A DNA stretch of 64,000 nt, from NCBI RefSeq assembly GCF_024347215.1, contig NZ_AP025282.1, positions 3,906,001 to 3,970,000 of the forward strand, written 5' to 3'. Shown here one piece after another: positions 17,748 to 25,731 of the stretch. The DNA is from Aliamphritea ceti. Lineage in GTDB: Bacteria; Pseudomonadota; Gammaproteobacteria; Pseudomonadales; Balneatricaceae. The position numbers were made by a program, and so were the translations under genes. The first letter of the stretch is position 1; each line of letters starts with the position of its first letter. Under the pieces are notes generated by a model. That model made no database searches and had not been told where the DNA came from. It saw only the letters and a program-made list of their open reading frames with translations.

Positions 17748-18146
17748 TTATTCAGCGATACCCGCCAGCACGATCTCGTTGTAACTGACCACGCCTTTAA
17801 TTTCACCGTTCTCAATGACGGGCCCGATCGATAAACCTAAGTTATCGAACAGACGGGCGCTGTAACGAATATCCATATCCGGCTCCACGCCGACGACTGG
17901 CTTGGTCATAATTTCATAGATATTCACCCGTTCCGGTGAACGATCTTTAGCCAGCACCTGCTTGGCGATATCAGACAACAATAAAATACCGTACTCATCA
18001 TCTTCATTACGCTTATCAACCAGCAATGCAGCCACATTACGCTGCTTATAAATGGCAATCGCTTCCTTCACTGTCATCAGGCCATCAACAATCGCATAGT
18101 CCTGAACCATGACATCCTTAACACGTACCAGCTTACGCTCGCTCAT
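17748..18146 (-). CDS. CBS-domain protein of the DUF1538-PII operon
   Basis: A 132-residue protein made of two CBS repeats (about residues 8-65 and 75-132). Such pairs bind adenine nucleotides and gate partner proteins. It starts within the PII-like gene by an ATGA overlap and is the last of four tightly packed minus-strand genes (two DUF1538 membrane proteins, PII-like, CBS). I infer that it is a nucleotide sensor for the membrane complex. Confidence 0.88.
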   Translation of the reverse strand: MSERKLVRVKDVMVQDYAIVDGLMTVKEAIAIYKQRNVAALLVDKRNEDDEYGILLLSDIAKQVLAKDRSPERVNIYEIMTKPVVGVEPDMDIRYSARLFDNLGLSIGPVIENGEIKGVVSYNEIVLAGIAE

Positions 18147-18493
18147 AACTCTTCCTCAACCACATTAGTCAGGGTTTCAATCTGGTGAGCCACACCCACC
18201 GCATCTTCCACATCCAGCTGTATTGCAATGCCTTGTCCCGGAGCACTGTCGAAACCAGCCACTTCTGAAATCGTCTCCAGAATTTTACGACTGAGGTGCT
18301 CTTCAACAATAAACAATAAAACATCCCGTTGAGTTTCCAACGTCAGACCGAAAAAGGTTTTCGTCTTATTAACGCCTTCACCACGGGCATTGTTGATCAC
18401 CGTTGCACCGGTTGCACCGGCATCACGGGCGGCCTTCATGACCTGATCGGTTTTTGCATCCTCAACGAAAACTAACAGCAATTTAAAATGCAT
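18143..18493 (-). CDS. P-II-like regulatory protein
   Basis: A 116-residue protein with the ferredoxin-like PII fold pattern: strand FKLLLVFVEDAK, helix DQVMKAARDAGATGATVI, a T-loop region with GVNKTKTFFGLTLE, strand DVLLFIVEE and helix ILETISEVAGF. The conserved uridylylation Tyr of GlnB/GlnK is not evident, so it is a PII relative and not a nitrogen regulator proper. An AGGAAG ribosome site precedes ATG 18493. It sits between DUF1538 and CBS genes; such PII proteins often bind and regulate a neighbouring membrane protein as GlnK does for AmtB. Confidence 0.85.
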   Translation of the reverse strand: MHFKLLLVFVEDAKTDQVMKAARDAGATGATVINNARGEGVNKTKTFFGLTLETQRDVLLFIVEEHLSRKILETISEVAGFDSAPGQGIAIQLDVEDAVGVAHQIETLTNVVEEEL

Positions 18494-18510
18494 AAATTCT
18501 TCCTATCCTT

Positions 18511-19296
18511 TTATTCAGCCTGTGACTGGCGCGTATTTCTGGCGGCCAGCCAACTGGTAATCTGGGCGTATCCCATCACTGTTATCATCGGAAACAGACT
18601 GGCAAACGCGATCAAACCAAAACCATCAATTAACGGGCTACGGTCCGGCACAGTACTCGCCAGTCCCAAACCAAGTGCAGCTACCAGCGGCACAGTTACC
18701 GTAGAGGTCGTAACCCCACCGGAATCATAAGCCAGTGGAACAATCATCTTAGGTGCGAAGAAAGTCTGGATAACCACAAACACATAACCGGTGATAATAA
18801 ACCAGTGAATCGGATAACCTGTGACTATCCGCCAGGTGCCCAGACTTATACCTACAGCCACGCCCAGCGCAACCGCTAAGCGCAATCCCCAGATCCCAAT
18901 AGCACCGCCAGATACCTCATTTGCCTTAATAGCCACCGCAATCAGCGAAGGCTCTGCAATGGTAGTACTGGCACCAATCGCAAAGGCAAAAATGTAAACC
19001 CAGTAATAATCCTGCCAGGTAAGACTGCCCGCGACAGCATCACCACCGCTAAGAAATACAGGGTCAGTTAACTGTTCCGCCATTAAACGGCCAACTGGGA
19101 ATAACGCTTTTTCCAGCCCTAACAGAAATAACGCAAGACCGACGATGACATAGGCAAAGCCAAACAAAACCCGCTTAAAATTCGGGATTGGCCGGCGAAT
19201 GACAAAAATCTGAAAGCCGAAGATAATTGCGGCAATCGGAATAACATCCTTAAGCGTGGTAAACAGAATACTGAATAGCTGCTCTAATAATTCCAT
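18511..19296 (-). CDS. DUF1538 integral membrane protein (second copy)
   Basis: A 261-residue protein with about seven hydrophobic segments. The family core is [22 protein letters not shown] followed by [21 protein letters not shown], shared almost word for word with the neighbour at 19296. Function is unknown; the internal symmetry of the pair suggests two halves of one transporter-like complex. The ATG overlaps the stop of the upstream DUF1538 gene by one base (TGATG), so equal production is expected. Confidence 0.88.
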   Translation of the reverse strand: MELLEQLFSILFTTLKDVIPIAAIIFGFQIFVIRRPIPNFKRVLFGFAYVIVGLALFLLGLEKALFPVGRLMAEQLTDPVFLSGGDAVAGSLTWQDYYWVYIFAFAIGASTTIAEPSLIAVAIKANEVSGGAIGIWGLRLAVALGVAVGISLGTWRIVTGYPIHWFIITGYVFVVIQTFFAPKMIVPLAYDSGGVTTSTVTVPLVAALGLGLASTVPDRSPLIDGFGLIAFASLFPMITVMGYAQITSWLAARNTRQSQAE

Positions 19297-20030
19297 CAGA
19301 TCACCATCCCGTATGCCATCACAAAGATCATTGGCGTCAGTGACGCAAACGCGATCAAACCGAAGCCATCAATCATCGGATTACGCCCTTCAATTGAAGA
19401 TGCCAAACCAACACCTAATGCTGTCACCAGAGGTACAGTAATAGTAGAGGTTGTAACCCCTCCGGAATCATAAGCGATGCCAATAATTTCTTTTGGTGCA
19501 AAAGCCGTCATGATCATGACTAAGACATAACCAATCGCGATCATATAGTGAATCGGCCAGCCTTTAAGAATACGCAACACACCTATGACAATTGCCAGCC
19601 CTACCGAGAATGCAACCGTATATCGCAGGCCTGATGCGTAGCTCGTCATGGCTTCATCACTGGTAAGAATCATGCCGCCCTCAGCAGCCACTTTTGCTGC
19701 CTCTGCAGAAACGGCAATCAATGCCGGTTCAGCAACAGTCGTACCAAACCCCAGTGAAAACGCAAATACCAATAACCAAAAAACACTGCCCTTTCTGGCA
19801 AACGCATTCGCCAGGGTTTCACCGATGGGAAATAACCCCATCTCCAATCCGTAAATAAAAAATGTTAAACCAGCAACAACACAAAGTAGCCCGGTCATCA
19901 CCCCAAAAAAGTCCGGTAACGGTTGCTGTAAGACAAACACCTGAAAAAATCCGATTACCAATACTATTGGTAACAAATCCCGCAAGCTGCCCAGCATAGA
20001 CCGCCCCAACGCAAGAAACGCGTTACTCAA
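19296..20030 (-). CDS. DUF1538 integral membrane protein (first copy)
   Basis: A 244-residue membrane protein and first gene of the DUF1538-DUF1538-PII-CBS operon. It carries the same [22 protein letters not shown] and [25 protein letters not shown] motif as its neighbour. The start is TTG at 20030, supported by GAGGGAG five to six bases upstream; the next ATG (codon 12) has no such site and would cut the first helix. Its role is not known. The Gly/Ser/Thr-rich motif in a membrane setting is reminiscent of a substrate path, but that is inference. Confidence 0.87.
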   Translation of the reverse strand: MSNAFLALGRSMLGSLRDLLPIVLVIGFFQVFVLQQPLPDFFGVMTGLLCVVAGLTFFIYGLEMGLFPIGETLANAFARKGSVFWLLVFAFSLGFGTTVAEPALIAVSAEAAKVAAEGGMILTSDEAMTSYASGLRYTVAFSVGLAIVIGVLRILKGWPIHYMIAIGYVLVMIMTAFAPKEIIGIAYDSGGVTTSTITVPLVTALGVGLASSIEGRNPMIDGFGLIAFASLTPMIFVMAYGMVI

Positions 20031-20441
20031 ATCCGCTCCCTCTATTTATATGTTGTTATCCATTAGAGATATTGTACGCAATAAGCCCTCTTCCACTCAG
20101 TATCGACGTCGGTATTTTTCGACTATTAATTGCGCTTAATCAAATTACTGACCGTTTTATCAAAACCTATCTGGAGCCAGGTTAAATAATTAGCAAAACA
20201 ATCAGCTAATCTAGTTTCAGGGTGTGCCTAAAACCTTTATAAATCAATGGTTATTCAACTAAAGCCTAATCCATAACCGAGGCATATCTATTTCACAGTA
20301 TCTCGAATACTTAAAGTCTGCTTATGCTATACAGATCAGCAGGCACAAGCCTGTATATCCGGCTTCGCCCCTGATAAAATATCCTCCCTGTGGCAAATTC
20401 CATCCAGCAGATAACCTTCAACTCCGGACCTACTCAGCCCC
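20031..20441. other. Intergenic region between divergent genes
   Basis: This 411-bp gap separates the minus-strand DUF1538 operon from the plus-strand DUF3549 gene. It is A/T-rich with no credible reading frame. It must hold both promoters, but I cannot place them with confidence. Confidence 0.5.
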
Positions 20442-21506
20442 ATGCAACGCTTTGAAACCCTGACCGACTTTATCCGCCAGACCGACGCTCAGTTCCGCAT
20501 TTTTGACATGGGCCGCCGGGTCAGCAAACTGTCTGCAGAAACTTTTCATAAAGTTGAGCACGGCCATGTGCCTTATCCACTGCCATTTTTACACCAGGCA
20601 TGGATCGGTGTACTCCTGTGGAATCCAAAACAGCAAGATCAAAATGTTGTCTGGTTTTTAAAACTGCCACTTGATGAGCAGGGCTATCTGGTTCAGGCTG
20701 CACGGGACGACTTCCTGGCGCGCTTGTTAGAAAACCTGATGAATAATCAGGGAGTTATGGATGCAACAGAAAACACTGAAGGCTTTCGCGATGCACTGAA
20801 AGACAACCCTTTCTCGTTCAAACCTGAACAGGAAAAAATGGCAGCATTTCACGCGAAAGCCACCCTAACCACTAAACAGCCAGCGTCCAGTTATTACGAA
20901 CATGCGCAGGCGTACTTTACCGGTCAGGCTAACCTGGAAAAATGGGACGGTTTGGGATTTCAGGGCATCGCTGACTTCACTGTGCGCCTGGATCAGAGCA
21001 ATAACTCTGCGGCGCTGGGTAAGCAGCTAACAGTACTACCAGACACCCCACTTGAAGCAGTCAGCAGCCTGTTAGAACACATTGAACCTGATACAGAGCT
21101 GACAACGGCTATCAGTCAGCGTCTTAATACCGCTCTACAGGATCAGAACAGCAGTGCCAATTTAATTGGCGCGCTGGTACGCGGGTTGTCTAACAGTAAA
21201 GATGAAGCAATTAAGGTTCAGATTCTGACGGAAGTGGTTAACAGCCCTTTCGGTAAAGACCCGGAGGTAATAGCCGCTGTTGCCAGCCGCTGCTGGATGA
21301 CTTTACAACATCCTGAGCTGCTAACACCATTTCTGGAAACCCTGGCAATCAACAATGCCGGACAGGCATGCTTTAACCGGGTAATGGCCGATCTGATGTT
21401 TATCCCCACGTTACGCGCGTTATCACTACGTGTATTTCGCTCAGAATCCCGCAGCGAAGCCCTAAGTAAGGCAATCGGTGGGTTGTTCGGCGAGTCGTTC
21501 GAGTAA
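20442..21506 (+). CDS. DUF3549 family protein
   Basis: A 354-residue soluble protein recognised as DUF3549, found in many gammaproteobacteria including pseudomonads and marine genera. The start segment QRFETLTDFIRQTDAQFRIFDMGRRV and the C-terminal helical repeats (residues ~210-350) are typical. No catalytic motif is visible and the function is unknown. It is a single gene, with its own terminator directly after. Confidence 0.82.
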   Translation: MQRFETLTDFIRQTDAQFRIFDMGRRVSKLSAETFHKVEHGHVPYPLPFLHQAWIGVLLWNPKQQDQNVVWFLKLPLDEQGYLVQAARDDFLARLLENLMNNQGVMDATENTEGFRDALKDNPFSFKPEQEKMAAFHAKATLTTKQPASSYYEHAQAYFTGQANLEKWDGLGFQGIADFTVRLDQSNNSAALGKQLTVLPDTPLEAVSSLLEHIEPDTELTTAISQRLNTALQDQNSSANLIGALVRGLSNSKDEAIKVQILTEVVNSPFGKDPEVIAAVASRCWMTLQHPELLTPFLETLAINNAGQACFNRVMADLMFIPTLRALSLRVFRSESRSEALSKAIGGLFGESFE

Positions 21507-21541
21507 CTCAATTACCTTTACTCTGCAGACATAACATTCAA

Positions 21542-21573
21542 AAAATACGCCATCATAATGATGGCGTATTTTA
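21542..21573. terminator. Bidirectional terminator
   Basis: A near-perfect hairpin, AAAATACGCCATCA / TGATGGCGTATTTT, with a three-base loop lies between the convergent DUF3549 and lambda P-like genes. A-run and T-run flank it. Confidence 0.8.
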
Positions 21574-21604
21574 TAGTGCCCTGAGAGCCTTAAGTCAGCA
21601 ACTC

Positions 21605-22417
21605 TTACTGATAATCATCCGGTAGTGTCAGCTTCAGGCCCCATTGCCGGGCCCGATCTTCACTAACCTGCTTAAACCGTTGACGAATAGCAGTACCGGC
21701 AGGTTTTGTCATATAAAATAGCAATGTAGTTGCCTGTTCAGGGGTAATCCCCTGAGCTTCGCCCCAGCTTTGTATAAACGCTGAGAAAGTATTATCTGAC
21801 TTATTCTCCAACGCGACCGGAACCGCTTCATCCAGTTGCTCACCCGCACGTACACGTCGGCAGATAATCTGATAGTTGTAATCGAATTCAGGAAATATAC
21901 GGGACTCTTCTTCACCACGTAAACGGAACCATTCGGTTGCTCTACCTGCGTGGTACACAGCCTGATGGCTCCATTGACGCTGGCTGGGCCGATCGGCAAA
22001 ACGGCAGGCTTCATAATATGCCTGGCGGGAAGAAGGCAGACCATAATCGCCACCCATATCATGTAAGATTTCCAGGAACTCAGACACTGTAGGCATCCAC
22101 GCCAGAGTTTCTTTACAGCGATCAATAGCGCGAACCAGTTCAGCCTCAGAGTAATACTGCAGACTCAGCGCCCATTCGCGTTTAGCAATTCGGATTTCAT
22201 CCTGAGTTTCGAAGCAACTCTTAAACTTATGCCCGTAAATTGCCATAAAGCGCGCAAAGATCATGTTCACCATCGTTTTAGTTTCTGTGGTGATGCTTGC
22301 CGTTTCCGGACGCGCCTGTGCATCCTCTTTCACAGGACGGCGATCATGGTACGGATCGACCCGCTGAGGAGGCAATTCGCCCTGCTTTTTAGAAAGAATC
22401 TGTCCGGGAGTTTTCAA
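21605..22417 (-). CDS. Phage lambda P-like replication protein (helicase loader-like)
   Basis: A 270-residue protein with the lambda replication protein P pattern: VNMIFARFMAIYGHKF near residue 50, then IRIAKREWALSL, a helix LVRAIDRCKE, WMPTVSEFLEIL, and a tail region ICRRVRAGEQL. Lambda P brings the DnaB helicase to the origin. The start is TTG at 22417 with AAGAGG eight bases upstream. No phage genes surround it; its partner upstream is a DnaT-like gene 47 bases away on the same strand. I infer a chromosomal primosome or helicase-loading role. The C-terminal residues are less conserved. Confidence 0.75.
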   Translation of the reverse strand: MKTPGQILSKKQGELPPQRVDPYHDRRPVKEDAQARPETASITTETKTMVNMIFARFMAIYGHKFKSCFETQDEIRIAKREWALSLQYYSEAELVRAIDRCKETLAWMPTVSEFLEILHDMGGDYGLPSSRQAYYEACRFADRPSQRQWSHQAVYHAGRATEWFRLRGEEESRIFPEFDYNYQIICRRVRAGEQLDEAVPVALENKSDNTFSAFIQSWGEAQGITPEQATTLLFYMTKPAGTAIRQRFKQVSEDRARQWGLKLTLPDDYQ

Positions 22418-22463
22418 TTTACTTACCTCTTCAGGCGTCAGGACTGATAACAGTATTTACTGC

Positions 22464-23585
22464 TTACCAGTCAGTATCCTTAATATCCATAATCGCAGCA
22501 GTCACCCGCTGGCGTTTCTGTCGGGCATCTGGCTGCCCCTGCTGAACACCACCGGTGCTTTCACCTTGCTTATAACGCTGTTCACGCGCTTCACGGGTTT
22601 GCTTCTGCACCCATTCCCGTTTCACCCAGGCAAGAAACTTCTGATCCCAGTTGGTTTCTTTACGGTCTTTGTCTAACCAGTAAAGTACAAACTCATCAAT
22701 TAACTGCTCGGCAAAATCTGCAGGAATACTGTGTCTTGGTAAAGTATCAAATAAAATCTGTGACGGGCGCCAGCCAAGATAAATAGAATGCAGCTTTTTA
22801 TTCTTCTGCTCCAGTTCATCCAGCTGTGAAGCAAACAAATTACCAGCACCCGGCTGAGGACGACTTTTTGACCATCCGATGCTACCGCCAAATGTCGGTG
22901 CAGGTCCACGATTCTGAGGCTGTACTTCCTGATGCTGACGCAGTTGACGTAAGTCGTCTCTGCTCGGAGGCTGCTCCATAACCGGTAGTTTCTGAACGGT
23001 CACTGGCGGTGTTGGCGGCGGGTTGTAATACTGATTATCTGCTGTCGGAGGCACATACTCAGGCTCTGTCGATGTCTGATATTGCGCAGGTGGCATTTGT
23101 TCAGGCAGCACTTCTGGAGTATCCACAGGCAAAAACTCGGGGACAGCTTCAAATACAACTTCTGAAGAGGCTTCAACGGTTAAATCAGCCGCTGCAAATG
23201 TTTGTTCAACGGCCTCAGGCTCAGGGGTAACAGCCTGCGTAGTATCCTTCTGTGACTCAACAATCGGTAGTTCTTCACAGACAGAATCAGGCAACTGAGG
23301 TAGTAATGTCAGCGTTATGCGAATATCACCGGATATTGCCTGAATGTAGCCATGGCTAACCAAACTGCGAGTGACATTCGCCAGGCGACTCTCATTCCAG
23401 AAATCAGCTAACAGCAGCCAGTCACGCCGGTCGAGACATAAACTTAAATTGCCATTACTGTCCAGCTCCCCCCGGGATTGCAACCGGTCAACATACACGG
23501 CATACAATAATGCTTCATCAGTGCCTATCTGATGTGCCAGTGAGGGATAAAACAGAATTGGTTTTTCCGGTAAGCGGAAGCCCAT
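22464..23585 (-). CDS. DnaT-like primosomal protein
   Basis: A 373-residue protein with an N-terminal winged-helix-like domain (PEKPILFYPSLAHQIG, then LLYAVYVDRLQSRGEL), a long acidic Pro/Glu/Gln-rich linker (about residues 110-225), and a C-terminal DnaT ssDNA-binding domain: GWRPSQILFDTL, FAEQLIDEFVLYWLD, and NWDQKFLAWVKREW. E. coli DnaT acts with PriA/PriB in replication restart. I use the ATG at 23585; an in-frame TTG four codons earlier is possible. It is upstream of the lambda P-like gene, so a restart primosome with an unusual loader is a reasonable reading. Confidence 0.78.
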   Translation of the reverse strand: MGFRLPEKPILFYPSLAHQIGTDEALLYAVYVDRLQSRGELDSNGNLSLCLDRRDWLLLADFWNESRLANVTRSLVSHGYIQAISGDIRITLTLLPQLPDSVCEELPIVESQKDTTQAVTPEPEAVEQTFAAADLTVEASSEVVFEAVPEFLPVDTPEVLPEQMPPAQYQTSTEPEYVPPTADNQYYNPPPTPPVTVQKLPVMEQPPSRDDLRQLRQHQEVQPQNRGPAPTFGGSIGWSKSRPQPGAGNLFASQLDELEQKNKKLHSIYLGWRPSQILFDTLPRHSIPADFAEQLIDEFVLYWLDKDRKETNWDQKFLAWVKREWVQKQTREAREQRYKQGESTGGVQQGQPDARQKRQRVTAAIMDIKDTDW

Positions 23586-23781
23586 ATCAACATTCAACCT
23601 GAATCAAAACTATGCTTTTCTGCAACATGCAGATCCTGTCCGGTAAACACTAAAACGTGTATCCGGCGGTAATATTGTCGATCCAGCCTGTCACCGACCC
23701 GACAATCGCAGCATCCCCTAAAATTATGCTGCGTTATGCCGGCATTTTTTAATGCCAGCCTTTATCTCTATTTCAATCAGT

Positions 23782-24189
23782 TCAACCGTCGCGGGCAAAT
23801 CTTTCGACCGCTTTAAGAACATCCCGTCGACTGATCTGGCCGACCAGTTTACCATCTTTCACCACCGGAAGCCGCCTGCAGTTATGATTAATAATCTTTT
23901 CTGCCACGTGAACTATGTCGGCATCATAACTGATGGTATGTAACTCTGTCGTCATGCATTCTGCTACTTTGCCACCCATCTCTTCTTCATGATAGGTAAG
24001 CGTTAAAATAGCTTTCAGGCAATCCTGCTCAGACAACATACCGACCAGTTGACCGTCATCATCAACTACCGGCGCACCACTTATTTTATGCTCCAGTAAC
24101 AGACTAATCGCGTAGAAAAGATCATCGCGCAGGCGAAAGGTGACCAGCTTTGTTGCCATGTAATCGCTGGCCTGTACGGATCTCAGCAT
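23782..24189 (-). CDS. Two-CBS-domain protein
   Basis: A 135-residue stand-alone CBS pair (repeats at about 10-60 and 76-130, each with a GAPVVDDDGQLVGMLSEQD or RLPVVKDGKLVGQISRRD core). These bind adenosine nucleotides and regulate other proteins; the partner is not evident. I start at the second of two adjacent ATGs (24189), because GGAGG is six bases before it. The gene is divergent from the AlkB-family gene. Confidence 0.87.
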   Translation of the reverse strand: MLRSVQASDYMATKLVTFRLRDDLFYAISLLLEHKISGAPVVDDDGQLVGMLSEQDCLKAILTLTYHEEEMGGKVAECMTTELHTISYDADIVHVAEKIINHNCRRLPVVKDGKLVGQISRRDVLKAVERFARDG

Positions 24190-24257
24190 CATACACCTCC
24201 AATCCAGAACCCATTTAAAGCAGGAATCTGCTCTTGTATTCACTATAGTCGCTAGTT

Positions 24258-24908
24258 TTGGTGGCGGCGACGTCGTACACTATTTTTATTAAATGGCCAT
24301 TTCAGGAAAGCACTATTAACCCTCACAAAATCCCTGTTGCTAATGGTTGTCTGACCCTGATTGAAAACTTCATTCCATGTTCAGACCAGCAAGCGCTATT
24401 CAGTACACTGGAAAGCCAACTGAGTTGGCAACAGGATCAGCTAAAACTGTTTGGACGCATTGTTTCAATTCCTCGTTTACAGAGCTTTATGGGAGACGCA
24501 GGTATCGAATACACCTATTCAAACCTGCTAATGAAAGCCTGTCCCTGGCTGCCATTTATGCTAACGCTTAAGCAACAAATAGAAACGGCCAGCTGCAGTC
24601 AGTTCAATACGGTACTGGCTAACCTATACCGGAATGGTCAGGACAGCATGGGCTGGCACAGTGATGATGAACCTGAGTTACGGCGCAACCCCACAATTGC
24701 ATCACTCAGCCTGGGTGAAAAAAGGCGCTTTTTACTCCGCCCTAAAGGCAGTAAAAGCGCTTCAGTAGAGATACCGCTGGACAGTGGTAGCCTGTTAATT
24801 ATGTCTGGCGAATTACAACACTACTGGCAGCACAGCATCCCTAAAACTGCACGAAAAATACAACCGCGCATCAACCTTACGTTTCGGCAAACTTATTCGA
24901 CGCACTAA
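24258..24908 (+). CDS. AlkB-family 2-oxoglutarate/Fe(II) dioxygenase
   Basis: A repair-type AlkB homologue that would oxidatively demethylate alkylated bases in DNA or RNA. The iron ligands His134 and Asp136 (GWHSDDE) and His192 (QHSIPK), and the 2-oxoglutarate arginines Arg204 and Arg210 (RINLTFR) are all present. It resembles the short ALKBH2/3-like bacterial class (about 200 residues). No in-frame ATG exists before the conserved part; TTG 24258, GTG 24261 or a later non-standard codon after AGGAAAG near 24315 could start it, so the N terminus is uncertain. Confidence 0.85.
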   Translation: MVAATSYTIFIKWPFQESTINPHKIPVANGCLTLIENFIPCSDQQALFSTLESQLSWQQDQLKLFGRIVSIPRLQSFMGDAGIEYTYSNLLMKACPWLPFMLTLKQQIETASCSQFNTVLANLYRNGQDSMGWHSDDEPELRRNPTIASLSLGEKRRFLLRPKGSKSASVEIPLDSGSLLIMSGELQHYWQHSIPKTARKIQPRINLTFRQTYSTH

Positions 24909-24919
24909 TTCGACAAAAA

Positions 24920-25672
24920 ATGGATAACATCAATATGAACAGCACCATTGAGTTATTGAAAAGCCACCGCTCTATCCGCAAATTCACCACAGAGCCAGTA
25001 CCCCAGGCAACTCTGGAAACACTAGTTGAAGCCGGTCAGGCTGCGGCCACATCGAGCTTTATTCAGGCCTGCACACTCATTCAGATCAATGATACTGACA
25101 ACCGGCGTTTACTTTCTGAATACGCAGGTAACCAGGCATATGTAGCAGAGGCACCTGTATTTATGGTTTGCTGTGCGGATATGCGCCGCCTTCAACTTGC
25201 CTGTGAACTGAACGATGCGCCCATGCAATCAGGATTCACTGAGCAGTTTATTACCGCTACCGCCGATGTCGCTCTGTTTACCCAGAACCTGACCATTGCA
25301 GCTGAATCTCTGGGGTTGGGCTGCGTATATATTGGCGGTATTCGTAATAATATCGCTGCTGTCAGCGAACTGCTTAATTTGCCAGAACGGGTCTATCCGG
25401 TATTCGGCTTATGTATCGGTCATCCTGACCAAAACCCTGAAGTGAAGCCTCGCCTGCCTGTATCTGTGGTTCTCAAACAGGACAGTTACCAGGATCAGAA
25501 CGACGCAGAAATCATCAGTGAATACGATCATGCGGTGCGCGACTATTATCAAACCCGTACCGGCGGCACAAAAGACATGACTTGGAGTGAACAGATGTCC
25601 GGTATGTTGAGTAAAGAAGCCCGGCCACACATGTTAGCGTTTTTGCAGAAACAAGGCTTCCTGCTGAAATAA
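24920..25672 (+). CDS. NfsA-like oxygen-insensitive NAD(P)H nitroreductase
   Basis: A 250-residue FMN-dependent nitroreductase of the NfsA/FRP type: HRSIRKFTTEPVP at the N terminus binds FMN phosphate, then AAATSSFIQACTLIQI, and GLGCVYIGGIRN with VFGLCIGHPD near the flavin. It reduces nitro compounds or quinones by two-electron steps. It starts 11 bases after the AlkB stop, so the two are probably one transcript. A strong terminator follows. NfsA or flavin reductase activity cannot be separated by sequence alone. Confidence 0.88.
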   Translation: MDNINMNSTIELLKSHRSIRKFTTEPVPQATLETLVEAGQAAATSSFIQACTLIQINDTDNRRLLSEYAGNQAYVAEAPVFMVCCADMRRLQLACELNDAPMQSGFTEQFITATADVALFTQNLTIAAESLGLGCVYIGGIRNNIAAVSELLNLPERVYPVFGLCIGHPDQNPEVKPRLPVSVVLKQDSYQDQNDAEIISEYDHAVRDYYQTRTGGTKDMTWSEQMSGMLSKEARPHMLAFLQKQGFLLK

Positions 25673-25688
25673 CCTGTACACAAAAGCC

Positions 25689-25714
25689 AAAAAAGCCCGC
25701 TATTGCGGGCTTTT
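25689..25714. terminator. Bidirectional terminator
   Basis: AAAAAAGCCCGC, loop TATT, GCGGGCTTTT. It separates the nitroreductase and fumarase genes, which converge here. Confidence 0.85.
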
Positions 25715-25731
25715 AATCTTACACATTAACT

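Noticed and set aside
23741..23756. GGCATT-TTTT-AATGCC hairpin after the CBS gene
   Set aside because: Six-base stem without a T-run on the transcribed side; too weak to call a terminator.
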